Assembly (NCBI GenBank): GCA_002404995.1
Contig: DHKY01000002.1
Coordinates: 1-64,000 of the forward strand
DNA length: 64,000 nt
Origin: Caryophanales bacterium UBA4682
Lineage (GTDB): Bacteria > Bacillota_I > Bacilli_A > RFN20 > CAG-288
Reading direction: 5' to 3'
A program made the position numbers and the translations under genes. Of the stretch, positions 44,091 to 52,779 are shown one piece after another. Position 1 is the first letter of the stretch, and every line of letters begins with the position of its first letter. The notes beneath the pieces were generated by a model. That model was not told the origin of the DNA. It worked only from the letters and a program-made list of their open reading frames with translations, and did not search any database.

Positions 44091-45593
44091 TTACAAATAT
44101 TTTGCGCAGAGCTTCCTGAGTTCTGTCTGATTCGTACTCTTCGTATCGACAATGCCAGCCATTCGATAGTTGGACATTACCAGAATTCGGTTCGTGACGC
44201 CGAGAATCTCAGGCCTTTCCGAGGAAACCATGATGACAGACTTTCCTTGATTGGCGAGAGAAATCCTTAATTCATAGATCTGATATTTGGCCCTGATATC
44301 AATACCGCGGGTAGGTTCATCTAATAGGAAGATATCCGGAGTGCGTTCCCTCCAGCGTCCAATGATGACTTTCTGTTGGTTTCCACCGGATAGCGAAGAA
44401 ATCTTGTCGTTTTCATCATTGCATTTGGTGTGCCTAAGAGAGATTTCCCGTTTAGCAGCATCACGCCTCATAGCATTGGACAAAATTCCGAACTTCCTGT
44501 ATTTGTCAAGATCAGCGATACAGGTATTAAAGGTCAAGTCATCCCTTGGGAAGAGCCCCTGAACCTTACGCTCCTCAGAAACGAAGGCAAAGTTCGCTTT
44601 CCTGGCCTCACCGGCATTTTTGAAGAAAATACGTTTTCCGTTGAAGAAAATTTCTCCAGTAGCAATCGTACGGATACCGAACAAGGACTCCAAGAGTTCC
44701 GTACGGCCAGCGCCTACAAGACCATAGATACCTAGAATCTCACCTTTTCTTAAGTTAAAGGAAATGTCTTTGAGATATGGTTTGTATTTTGTTGAGAGAT
44801 TATGGACAAGAAGAATATCTTCTCCAGGTTTATTTGTCATCGGTGGGAAACGATTATCAAGGGAACGTCCGACCCTTGCCTTAACAAGGATGTTCAAATC
44901 CGTGTTCTTGACTAAATCCTGGAGAGTGACTTCTCCATCCCGAAGAATCGTGATATCATCGCAGATTTCGTAGATTTCATCCCTCTTATGCGAGATGAAG
45001 ACAAAGCTGATATTCTTTTCTTTCTTTAAGCGGTTGATGATTTCAAATAGTTTTTTCACCTCTCGTTCCGAGAGAGAAGAAGTCGGTTCGTCTAAGACAA
45101 TCACCTTTGCATTGTAGGAAACAGCTTTGGCAATCTCTACCATCTGACGCTGAGAGACTGACCTAGTTCTCATGATTGTCTTCGGATTGTAGTTCCTGCC
45201 AAGATCGCTGAAGAGCTGAAGGCACTTGTAATACCTTGCGTTTTCATTGATGATGCCGGCACGTGTCCTATAACGTCCTAAATAAATATTGTCGATGATA
45301 GACCGATCCAAGCACTGGTTCAGTTCCTGATGAACCATTGCAATACCATTTTCAAGCGCTTCCTTAGGCGAACTGAAGTTGACATTGACGCCATCGAGCT
45401 TGATTTCGCCGGAATCCCTGGAATAAATGCCGAAGAGGCACTTCCTCATCGTGGATTTTCCTGCACCATTTTCGCCCATAAGACCCCTGACAGTGCCAGG
45501 ACGTACTTTTAAGGAAACATCTCTCAAAACATGATTTTTTCCGAAGCTTTTGGAAAGGCCGGTCATTTCCAGAACATACTTTTCCTGTTCCAT
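44091..45593 (-). CDS. mglA: Galactose/methyl-galactoside ABC transporter ATPase
   Basis: 500 residues, two ABC domains as in MglA/RbsA. Walker A GENGAGKSTMxKCLFGIY has AGG where relatives have Met (STLMKCLFG). VSQRQMVEIAKAVSYNAKVI, LDEPTSSLSE and FISHKxDEIYEICDDITILRDGE follow; AGG in SHKxDEI is the Met of SHKM, while the Arg of ILRDG is CGG. The second domain has GLVGAGRTELLES and LSGGNQQKVIIGRW. 81 bases after mglB. Confidence 0.95.
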   Translation of the reverse strand: MEQEKYVLEMTGLSKSFGKNHVLRDVSLKVRPGTVRGLMGENGAGKSTMRKCLFGIYSRDSGEIKLDGVNVNFSSPKEALENGIAMVHQELNQCLDRSIIDNIYLGRYRTRAGIINENARYYKCLQLFSDLGRNYNPKTIMRTRSVSQRQMVEIAKAVSYNAKVIVLDEPTSSLSEREVKKLFEIINRLKKEKNISFVFISHKRDEIYEICDDITILRDGEVTLQDLVKNTDLNILVKARVGRSLDNRFPPMTNKPGEDILLVHNLSTKYKPYLKDISFNLRKGEILGIYGLVGAGRTELLESLFGIRTIATGEIFFNGKRIFFKNAGEARKANFAFVSEERKVQGLFPRDDLTFNTCIADLDKYRKFGILSNAMRRDAAKREISLRHTKCNDENDKISSLSGGNQQKVIIGRWRERTPDIFLLDEPTRGIDIRAKYQIYELRISLANQGKSVIMVSSERPEILGVTNRILVMSNYRMAGIVDTKSTNQTELRKLCAKYL

Positions 45594-45673
45594 TGATTTC
45601 CCTCCATTAGTAACAAAATAAGGATTGGGGGCAAAGAGCCCCCAAATCCTTTTTAATTCGAATAACTGTTAGG

Positions 45674-46912
45674 TTACTTGCTTGCCTTTTCCTGAGCAGT
45701 CAGGTAATCGACAATCATCTTGCCCTGGACTTCTCCGCCTTGGATGGCATCGAATCCGACATAATAGATATTAGTGAAACGCGAATCTTTCCTGACCTCA
45801 GTATCGACTGTGTTGTCAGCCTTCGTTGCCTGACGGTTATAGAAGATAACCGGCTTCTTGCACGGATTGGCTGCAGTAGCGCCTTCGACAGTGGCAACTT
45901 TATCAAGGTAAGAAGAGGCAGCAGTGGTCTTGACAGTATTGAGGATGTAAGCATCATACTTACTAGTAATCTTATCAAGAACAGAGCTATCGGAGTTGCC
46001 ATCACCGGCATTGCTGTCGTTGATGTCCCTGTTGAAAGTGTCTGCATAAGCATGAACAAGCGGTTTGACGGTAGCATTGAGGAAGGTATCGGCAGAGTTG
46101 TAGTAGTTGAGGAAGACATTTGCCTTGGTGGTAACACCAGCCTTCTTCGTAACGCCTTTGTCAACTAAATCAGCAGCACCCTTGCCAGCATACTGATCGA
46201 CATTGTCTTTCGTAATGGCAAAGTTATCGACAAGATAAGCGTGGCTTTCTGCGTTGTAGGTAAACTTAGAAGAAATCTTTCCATAGTCACCGGCAGCAGT
46301 GAATCCACTTGCAATTGGATCAGCAACGCCATCGATGACATTACGGGCAAGCCTTAAGATACCAGCAACCTGTGCAGGAGCGTTCTGATTAACCGTACCC
46401 CTGACGCGGCCTTCCTTAATGGCAGTTAAAGTAGTGGAGTTGGAATCGTAGCCGAAGATTGGAGTGCCTTCAATATAGTTGGATGCAGCAACAGCTCCTT
46501 CTGCCATACCATCGTTGTTGGAAACGATGAAATCAATCTTATCGCCGTAGGAGTTGAACCATCCCTGTGCGAGAGAAGTTGCAGTCTGGGCATCCCAGGT
46601 TGCGCCGGAAGTGTTCTTGGCCTCCTGGTGTTCAATCTCTTTCACGGTGTATTCAGTTCCGTTTAAGGTAAGCTTACCATCAACTGGTTTTTCCGTATTC
46701 GCATTCGTCGTTGTAGTTCCACGAGTGTTGAGTGCAGAACGGATGCCAGCTGTACGAGCTGCAGAATCGTTGTGGTCGATCTGGCCGATTAATAAGCAAT
46801 AATCGAGTTCTTTATCACCGAAGGCTTTTGCAGCATCCCACTTCTTGGCAGCTCCGCCGCAAGAGCAAAGCAGACTAACTAAAGAAAGAACAGAAACAGA
46901 AATCTTTTTCAT
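45674..46912 (-). CDS. mglB: Galactose-binding lipoprotein with circularly permuted domain order
   Basis: 412 residues, lipobox LLCSC (Cys18). The landmarks of MglB are all present but the halves are swapped. Residues 35-240 match the C-terminal half of MglB: CLLIGQIDHNDSAARTAGI (LLKGEPGHPDAEART), TWDAQTA, SNNDGMAEGAV (132-140), PIFGYDS, GTVNQNA, ITKDNVDQY. Residues 263-400 match the N-terminal half: NVFLNYYNSADTF, KPVIFYNRQ (353-361), YYVGFDAIQGGEVQGKMI (383-400). A linker near 243-262 joins the old C- and N-termini; the cut lies at the EF-hand calcium loop, which is absent. Upstream of mglA and mglC in one unit. Confidence 0.9.
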   Translation of the reverse strand: MKKISVSVLSLVSLLCSCGGAAKKWDAAKAFGDKELDYCLLIGQIDHNDSAARTAGIRSALNTRGTTTTNANTEKPVDGKLTLNGTEYTVKEIEHQEAKNTSGATWDAQTATSLAQGWFNSYGDKIDFIVSNNDGMAEGAVAASNYIEGTPIFGYDSNSTTLTAIKEGRVRGTVNQNAPAQVAGILRLARNVIDGVADPIASGFTAAGDYGKISSKFTYNAESHAYLVDNFAITKDNVDQYAGKGAADLVDKGVTKKAGVTTKANVFLNYYNSADTFLNATVKPLVHAYADTFNRDINDSNAGDGNSDSSVLDKITSKYDAYILNTVKTTAASSYLDKVATVEGATAANPCKKPVIFYNRQATKADNTVDTEVRKDSRFTNIYYVGFDAIQGGEVQGKMIVDYLTAQEKASK

Positions 46913-46969
46913 TAAATCATCCTCCTTTTGGATTTTTATGAATTGCTTAGCAAATTTGCGTAAGAATTT

Positions 46970-47085
46970 TGTTAAGCGTTTACATTCTAGAATATATGGA
47001 GAAGAAGCTAAATGCGAAAAAATACACTATTATTTGAATTTTCTCTACTCTTAGATAAAAAAAGGGGTTTCTAGTGTATTTTTTT
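46970..47085 (-). promoter_or_regulatory. mgl promoter region with repeated AAAAATACAC motif and operator-like palindrome
   Basis: AAAAAATACACTA (47017-47029) and TAGTGTATTTTTT (47072-47084) are inverted copies about 42 bases apart. Nearer the gene, TGTTAAGCGTTTACA (46970-46984) is an imperfect palindrome of LacI/cre type, and a cre-like GAAAGCGTTGTC lies at 47102-47113. The motif AAAAATACAC recurs upstream of galK. Likely sites for the YesN-type regulator encoded nearby, with catabolite control. Confidence 0.55.
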
Positions 47086-47111
47086 AAAGCTATTTAAATG
47101 AGAAAGCGTTG

Positions 47112-48140
47112 TCAATCTGTTTCTATCGTATCGAAAGTAATTCTTTTTCCTTCGACAGAAATCGTGTAATCATTCGTCCTTGGATAAGGGAAGTCCGAAG
47201 ATAGCTTGCCATTCGAAAGCAAGTCCTTGACAATCTTAATGCAAGCATCTGCTTGGCTTTTGCCTTCATTTTTCACAGTTCCGCTCAGGTAGCCTTCCCG
47301 AACGGATTCTAATCCTACATCCGTACCATCAATTCCAAAAACAGGGAAAGGAAGCTTGCCCGCATCCTTATCGGTATATCCGTATTCCTTCAAATAATCG
47401 ATGACACCTAACGCCCTATCGTCATTGTTGGCGAGAACGACTTCGATTTTGCTTCCGAACTGTTCCCTGATGTTTTTCCTGCTCTCCTTAGCACGGCTTC
47501 TGCTCCAATTGCAATAAACAGAATTCAGCGTTTCTGTCTTGAAGCCATCCGCTGAAAAAGCAGATAGAGCCGAGTCGCTTCTCTTTTCCGTGTCCTGATG
47601 TCCGATTTCTCCTTTGATAAGGACTAACTGGATCTTTCCGTCACCATTTTTATCGTAGACCGGATTCAAGCCGTTTTCGGCTTGAAATAAGGCTTCTGCC
47701 ATTTTTGCCTGTTCTTTTCCTTCGAAAACAGGATCTGTTCCCACATAGAAAATCTTTCCGTTTTTCTTTCTTCCTCGTATCCTATCGCCATCAAGTGGCT
47801 GACGATTGAAGAAAATAACCGGAATGTCCTTCCTTGAGACTTTGTCAATGATTGCTGAAGCAGACATGCGATCCACGGGATTGATGAACCTCCTATCGGG
47901 ATTCCCGTCATCGATAGCACTGACAATCGCCTCATTCTGCTTAATCTGGGAATTGGAGGCATAGGAAACCTTATAGGAATATCCCGCCTCTTCAAGTCCG
48001 GAAAGCAGAGAATCACTCCTAGATCGGATAAACGTATCAGATTCATCGTAGACAAAGACATTGGCAACCAGCTTCTTTTTTGCACAAGAGGGGAGAAGGA
48101 TAAAACAAGCTGAAACCCTGGCCAAAAATCTATTCTTCAT
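47112..48140 (-). CDS. Galactose-binding-like lipoprotein, normal domain order
   Basis: 342 residues, lipobox LLPSC. Order is that of classical MglB: NVFVYDESDTF, FINPVDRMSA, IPVIFFNRQP, IFYVGTDPVFEGKEQ, a calcium loop YDKNGDGKIQLVLIKGE, NNDDxALGVIDYL, FPVFGIDGTD, GTVKN. AGG in NNDDxALG is exactly the Met of NNDAMALG; two AGG in NPDxxFINPVD sit on the apolar strand before NPVD. Overlaps the histidine kinase gene by 11 bases, so it is probably the extracellular sugar sensor for that kinase rather than the transport receptor. Confidence 0.88.
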   Translation of the reverse strand: MKNRFLARVSACFILLPSCAKKKLVANVFVYDESDTFIRSRSDSLLSGLEEAGYSYKVSYASNSQIKQNEAIVSAIDDGNPDRRFINPVDRMSASAIIDKVSRKDIPVIFFNRQPLDGDRIRGRKKNGKIFYVGTDPVFEGKEQAKMAEALFQAENGLNPVYDKNGDGKIQLVLIKGEIGHQDTEKRSDSALSAFSADGFKTETLNSVYCNWSRSRAKESRKNIREQFGSKIEVVLANNDDRALGVIDYLKEYGYTDKDAGKLPFPVFGIDGTDVGLESVREGYLSGTVKNEGKSQADACIKIVKDLLSNGKLSSDFPYPRTNDYTISVEGKRITFDTIETD

Positions 48141-49854
48141 TGTCTTTTACCTCCGATAACGGTATGCGGATTTCAACCTTGGTTCCTAAGTCCGGATGAG
48201 ATTCAATCCCGATATCCGCTTTATCCCCATAGAAAATATGAATCCGTTGATAGACATTGGCTAATCCAACGCCTTGATGAACGTTCTTATCCTTAAAAGA
48301 AGCGAGAAGTTCTTTCTGTTTTTCAGGAAGCCTGCCCCTGCCATTATCGATAATATCAAAAACAAGGAAATCGTCATGAATTCCTCCGCGAACATGAATG
48401 GCTGCCTGTTCCCGGGCAGTTTCCCCAAATCCATGAACAATGGCGTTTTCGACAATTGGCTGAAGAATCAATTTGATAATCGGGAGAGATAGGATTTCCG
48501 GTTCCGCCTGAATATCAAAGGAAAAGGATTCTCCGAATCGCATCTTTTGGATCTGTAGATAATACTTGACGTGATCAAGCTCGCTCTTTACCGGAATAAT
48601 ATTTTTTCCTCTAGAGATTGAAATACGGAAGAAACGGGATAAAGCGACGATCCTCTCCTGGGCCTGCTCATTTTTTCCTTCGTCGATCCTATAGATAATA
48701 GAATCTAGGGTGTTATACAGGAAATGAGGATTGATTTGGTTCTGGAGAGCCTTTAGTTCCGATTTTGTCCTTTCCTTCTGTTCGGCCACAACCTCTTGGG
48801 CGAGATCATGGATTTTCTTCCTCCTAGTATTAAAAGAGTTGTTCAGAGACTGAATTTCCTTTGTTCCACCGATATTGTTGCTCTTCTTGACCCTGAAATT
48901 GAGATTTTCGACATTTTCCCTCTCTTTTTGAAGGCGTACAAGAGGAGTGGAAATCTGAGATGCGATGAGATAAAACACAAACAGGAACAAAGCAAGGACA
49001 ATGACAGAAAAAACAATGCAGTTAATAAAGAATTTCTTTTTTGTCAGATAGAGTTCGTTGATATTCGTCACAATTGCAACCCGCCATCTGGTCTTAGGAA
49101 TCGTAGAAAGAAAAAGGAAATAGGAATTTCCGTTTTCCTGATAGATTTTGTTTCCGATAATGGTCTCTTTGATAATCTCTGGCTCTTTTTCTCCGATAGA
49201 ACCAGAGGAATAAACCAGATGAAGATCATTGTCGAAGATATAGACATGTCCTCCCTCACCAAGTCTGGTCTCATCAATCCTTGATTCGATTCCAGAAAAA
49301 TCATAGACAATCTTCAGAACAGCCTGATTCTGTCCTTCGCCGTAAGTAAATAGTTTTGATAAAGAAAAGAAAGAAGCAGAATCCACACGGGAGAAAACAT
49401 TAATCAAAGGACTCGTCAACGCAGAAGAAAACCAGGGCTGGGCGACAACAGAAGCTGGTAACAGATTATTTTGATAACTGCTGTTTCCAGCAATAAAAAA
49501 ACCCTGTCCATCATAAAGTGAAATCGATCCAATCGAGGGTGAAAGAAGCCTCGTCTCATCAAAGAAGTCACCTGCCTTTTCTTTGATTGTTGAACTGTTT
49601 TCGTTGACAAGTCTTTTCTGAATAGCATCCGATACGTTCACAACATCATTTGTATAAATAGCATAGTTCGAGACCGCCTGTTCCGAAGTTGCGACGACCT
49701 GTTCGATATAGGTCCGCTCCACATTACCGGAATAGGTCCTAGAAACAAGGAAAAGCCTTCCCACAAGAAAAAAGACAAAACCTAAGACAAAGGCACTGAA
49801 AAGCTCACTCTTCAGAGACAAACGATTATGAAAGCTTCTTTTTCCGGTAGTCAT
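48130..49854 (-). CDS. YesM-type sensor histidine kinase
   Basis: About 574 residues from MTTGKRSFHNRL; the site GGAAGG precedes this ATG and it overlaps the regulator gene's end. Membrane helix near residues 15-35, an extracellular sensor (about 36-260), a second helix (INCIVFSVIVLALFLFVFYL), a HAMP-like segment, then LKALQNQINPHFLYNTLDSI with the phospho-accepting His and an ATPase domain (LQPIVENAIVHGF, IDNGRG). Family partners sense sugars with a binding protein. Confidence 0.9.
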   Translation of the reverse strand: MTTGKRSFHNRLSLKSELFSAFVLGFVFFLVGRLFLVSRTYSGNVERTYIEQVVATSEQAVSNYAIYTNDVVNVSDAIQKRLVNENSSTIKEKAGDFFDETRLLSPSIGSISLYDGQGFFIAGNSSYQNNLLPASVVAQPWFSSALTSPLINVFSRVDSASFFSLSKLFTYGEGQNQAVLKIVYDFSGIESRIDETRLGEGGHVYIFDNDLHLVYSSGSIGEKEPEIIKETIIGNKIYQENGNSYFLFLSTIPKTRWRVAIVTNINELYLTKKKFFINCIVFSVIVLALFLFVFYLIASQISTPLVRLQKERENVENLNFRVKKSNNIGGTKEIQSLNNSFNTRRKKIHDLAQEVVAEQKERTKSELKALQNQINPHFLYNTLDSIIYRIDEGKNEQAQERIVALSRFFRISISRGKNIIPVKSELDHVKYYLQIQKMRFGESFSFDIQAEPEILSLPIIKLILQPIVENAIVHGFGETAREQAAIHVRGGIHDDFLVFDIIDNGRGRLPEKQKELLASFKDKNVHQGVGLANVYQRIHIFYGDKADIGIESHPDLGTKVEIRIPLSEVKDNEE

Positions 49855-51421
49855 CCGGTGACCTTCCTGTATATTTTTTGAAACAGTGTGAGAAATAGTA
49901 GGGATCCGCATAGCCGACATCTCTTGCAATGGTGATAATCCGATTATTGGCATTGGATAAAAGCTCTAGAGCCTTTTTCCTTCTCAAATCTGTAGTAATC
50001 TTGGTAAATGACGTTCCATTTTTCTTTAAGATAACAGAGATGTAGCTTACCGAATAGGACAATTCTTTTGCTACATCTTCAACTGAAAGGCTAGAGTTAG
50101 TAAAGTTAGCATCTAGATATTGGAGGATTCGCTCATAAGAGGATTCCAAGCCAGAAAGACGCTTGGATTCATTCACTTTGATAATACGATCTGAAATCAG
50201 ATAATAATATTCGATTAAAGAGGTCGGGGTTTTCGTTCGATAAATGGTATCCCTGATTTCGATATGAGAATCAAAGCCAAGATAGAAGTCATTAAGGGAG
50301 ATGCATGCCTTAAGCAGAGCATCTAAAATGTTAGAAAGAATGTAGCTATAGTTTTCCTTATATTGAGGAGTTGAAATGCGGAGAATAAGTTTCTTGATTT
50401 TCTCTTTTGCTTCCTCCTGCTTTCCATAAGAAAGAAGATAAGTCAGGTTCCGGTACTCGTTCTCATCAACTTTGCCGCCAGTCTGGTTTTCCACGTCTTC
50501 TTTCTCAAGATCCGGAAACGAAAAGACCCTATTCTGTCCAAGAACAGTACGGTATTCCAAAGAACGTTTTGCATGCCGATAGAGTTTCCGGTAGTTAATC
50601 GGTTGCTTCCTGATATCGCTGACACCACAGGAAACAGAAATCTTGACTCCGCGTTTGACCATAGCAAGAATACTATTCAAAGCCAAATTCAGTTTTTCGT
50701 TATCAAACCTCTTATCGCTTTCAAGAAGCAGTACAAGCTGATTGTCATTCAGAAACTGATAGTACACAAAAGACTCGTTTCCGAATTCCTTCTCAATATT
50801 TTTCTTCAGAAAGAAATAGAAGAGGTCCTGCTGTTCATATTCCAAATCTTCCTTATCCGAATCAAATACAATGATTCTCTGATAAGGATGATTCAAGTCG
50901 ATTCCATCTTCCACTAGCTTTCCGCCAAAATTTTCACTAATTTCCTTTACCTTGATTAAGAGATTCAAATCTTCCGACTGGAGAAAACGAGCAGAATCCC
51001 TTGCCTTCTGCTCCAGACTTTTCCTGTTCCTGTCCTTATGATATTGGTTATCGAGGATTTCCTTTGCTTTATTCAGAGTCGCAACAAGCTCATCTTTAAA
51101 AATCGGCTTTGTCAAATATCCGACAACGCCTAAGGAAATGGCTTCCTTGGCATAATCAAAAGAATCATAGCCGGAAACAATGATGGACTGCAGAAGAGGA
51201 AACTCTCTTGTGAAATGCTTGATTAAATCAATCCCATCGATATAAGGCATACGGATATCCGTAATCAGAATATCCGGAGATAAGGACAGGCCGTTTTCAA
51301 GTGCATCATATCCATTTTCAAAGCATCCGACAACTTCAAAAGAATCACTCCTTTTGAGAAGAATGGATTTCAGTCGATTCCGGATAGCCTCTTCGTCATC
51401 TGCAATGATTACGCGGTACAT
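49826..51421 (-). CDS. YesN-type response regulator with AraC DNA-binding domain
   Basis: 531 residues. Receiver domain 1-120: IIADDEEAIR, phosphorylated Asp in ILITDIRMPYIDG, Lys in YLTKPI. A middle helical section, then an AraC HTH: VEDVAKELSYSVSYIS, DLRxKKALELLSNANN, VGYADPYYFSHCFKKYTGxSPDDYRKK. AGG at LRxKKA and TGxSPDDYR are Met positions in almost all AraC proteins, and the arginine next to the first is AGA. Heads the operon regulator-kinase-sensor, divergent from galK. Confidence 0.92.
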   Translation of the reverse strand: MYRVIIADDEEAIRNRLKSILLKRSDSFEVVGCFENGYDALENGLSLSPDILITDIRMPYIDGIDLIKHFTREFPLLQSIIVSGYDSFDYAKEAISLGVVGYLTKPIFKDELVATLNKAKEILDNQYHKDRNRKSLEQKARDSARFLQSEDLNLLIKVKEISENFGGKLVEDGIDLNHPYQRIIVFDSDKEDLEYEQQDLFYFFLKKNIEKEFGNESFVYYQFLNDNQLVLLLESDKRFDNEKLNLALNSILAMVKRGVKISVSCGVSDIRKQPINYRKLYRHAKRSLEYRTVLGQNRVFSFPDLEKEDVENQTGGKVDENEYRNLTYLLSYGKQEEAKEKIKKLILRISTPQYKENYSYILSNILDALLKACISLNDFYLGFDSHIEIRDTIYRTKTPTSLIEYYYLISDRIIKVNESKRLSGLESSYERILQYLDANFTNSSLSVEDVAKELSYSVSYISVILKKNGTSFTKITTDLRRKKALELLSNANNRIITIARDVGYADPYYFSHCFKKYTGRSPDDYRKKKLS

Positions 51422-51540
51422 GTTTTTCCCCTGGTTTGAAAAGCCTTTCTAAATTATTATAAGCAAATTAAATAGCCTTTAGCATCATCTAATAAGTGCA
51501 TTAAGTAACGATAATTTGAAAATCATCTAATCTTGCCAAT

Positions 51541-51595
51541 AAAAATACACAATATGACAATAATCAGGAAAAAATGAAAGGGCTATTTTATAATT
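51541..51595 (+). promoter_or_regulatory. galK promoter with AAAAATACAC motif
   Basis: AAAAATACAC (51541-51550) lies about 40 bases before a TATAAT box (51590-51595) and matches the motif repeated in the mgl promoter. Position fits an activator site for the divergent YesN-type regulator. Confidence 0.5.
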
Positions 51596-51615
51596 CTACC
51601 CGGAGGATTCATTCG

Positions 51616-52779
51616 ATGGATTTGAGAGAATTGGAAGATTCGTTTGAAAAAACATTTCATTCTGGAAGAAAGCCTCGTTGCTATAGGGCACCAGGAAGAG
51701 TAAACCTAATTGGAGAACACATCGACTATAACGGAGGGCATGTTTTTCCTTGTGCACTAAGCGTAGGAAACTACGCTGCCGCTGCCGATCGGGGAGATAA
51801 AGAAATCCGCTTCTGCAGCGAGAACTTCCCAGAATCCGGGGTTTTATCTTGTTCACTTGACTCAATCAAGTATAAGAAGGAGGACAGCTGGTCGAATTAT
51901 GCGAAAGGAGTCATCAAAGCCTTCCAGGAACATGGATTTGAAATCCCTCATGGATTCGATATCTATGTGAAAGGAAACATTCCTGGCTCAGGATTATCCT
52001 CAAGTGCAGCTTTGGAAGTCCTGATTGCCACAATCCTCAATGATACATTTTCCTTTGGAATCAGCAGAACCGATATTGCCCGTTATTCACAGGAAGCAGA
52101 AAACAAATTCTGTGGAAGGAACTGCGGAATCATGGATCAGTTCGCTTCTGCAAACGGAAAAAAGAACATGGCCCTGTTCTTGGACTGTTCAACTCTGAAA
52201 TTCGATTATGTCCCACTGAATCTCAAAGGATATAAAATCATCGTAACAAATTCAAATAAACCGCATTCCTTAGTTACTTCCCATTACAACGACAGAAGAA
52301 AAGAATGCGAAAGGGCACTATCTGATCTTCAGAAAGAACTCCCTATCCATAACCTCTGTGAACTATCCGAAAAAGAATTTTTGCAACACGAAAACGCAAT
52401 CAAGGATCCCATCTGCCGTAGGCGCGCCCGTTTTGCCGTAGAAGAAGAAGAACGGACAAAAAGAGCAGTCCAAGCCTTAAAGAATGATGACCTCGTTTTA
52501 TTCGGGCAGCTTATTAATGCTTCCGGGGATGGGCTAAAGAACGACTATGATGCAACTTGCAAGGAGATTGATATCCTTGTCGAAGAGGCACGGAAACAAG
52601 AAGGCTGCTTAGGCTCCCGGGAAACCGGAGGGGGCTGGGGCGGAAACACGATTTCCATTGTCAAAGAAGACAAAGTCGCCCAGTTCAGGAAGAACGTGGA
52701 AGACGCCTACTTTGAGAAAACAGGCCTTCATGCCGATTTCAATCCGCTTGATGTCGGAGACGGAGGAAAAAGACTTTAA
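51616..52779 (+). CDS. galK: Galactokinase
   Basis: Phosphorylates galactose at C1 (Leloir pathway). 387 residues from MDLRELEDSF, with GGAGG upstream. Substrate motif APGRVNLIGEHIDYNGG, ATP motif VKGNIPGSGLSSSAALEV, CGxNCGIMDQFASANGK (AGG at CGxNCGIMDQ). The invariant Arg of APGRVN is AGA while the next upstream residue is AGG, a useful contrast. The third motif is GSRETGGGWGGNTI instead of the usual GxRMTGAGFGGC; kinase residues are kept but this loop is unusual. Confidence 0.95.
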   Translation: MDLRELEDSFEKTFHSGRKPRCYRAPGRVNLIGEHIDYNGGHVFPCALSVGNYAAAADRGDKEIRFCSENFPESGVLSCSLDSIKYKKEDSWSNYAKGVIKAFQEHGFEIPHGFDIYVKGNIPGSGLSSSAALEVLIATILNDTFSFGISRTDIARYSQEAENKFCGRNCGIMDQFASANGKKNMALFLDCSTLKFDYVPLNLKGYKIIVTNSNKPHSLVTSHYNDRRKECERALSDLQKELPIHNLCELSEKEFLQHENAIKDPICRRRARFAVEEEERTKRAVQALKNDDLVLFGQLINASGDGLKNDYDATCKEIDILVEEARKQEGCLGSRETGGGWGGNTISIVKEDKVAQFRKNVEDAYFEKTGLHADFNPLDVGDGGKRL

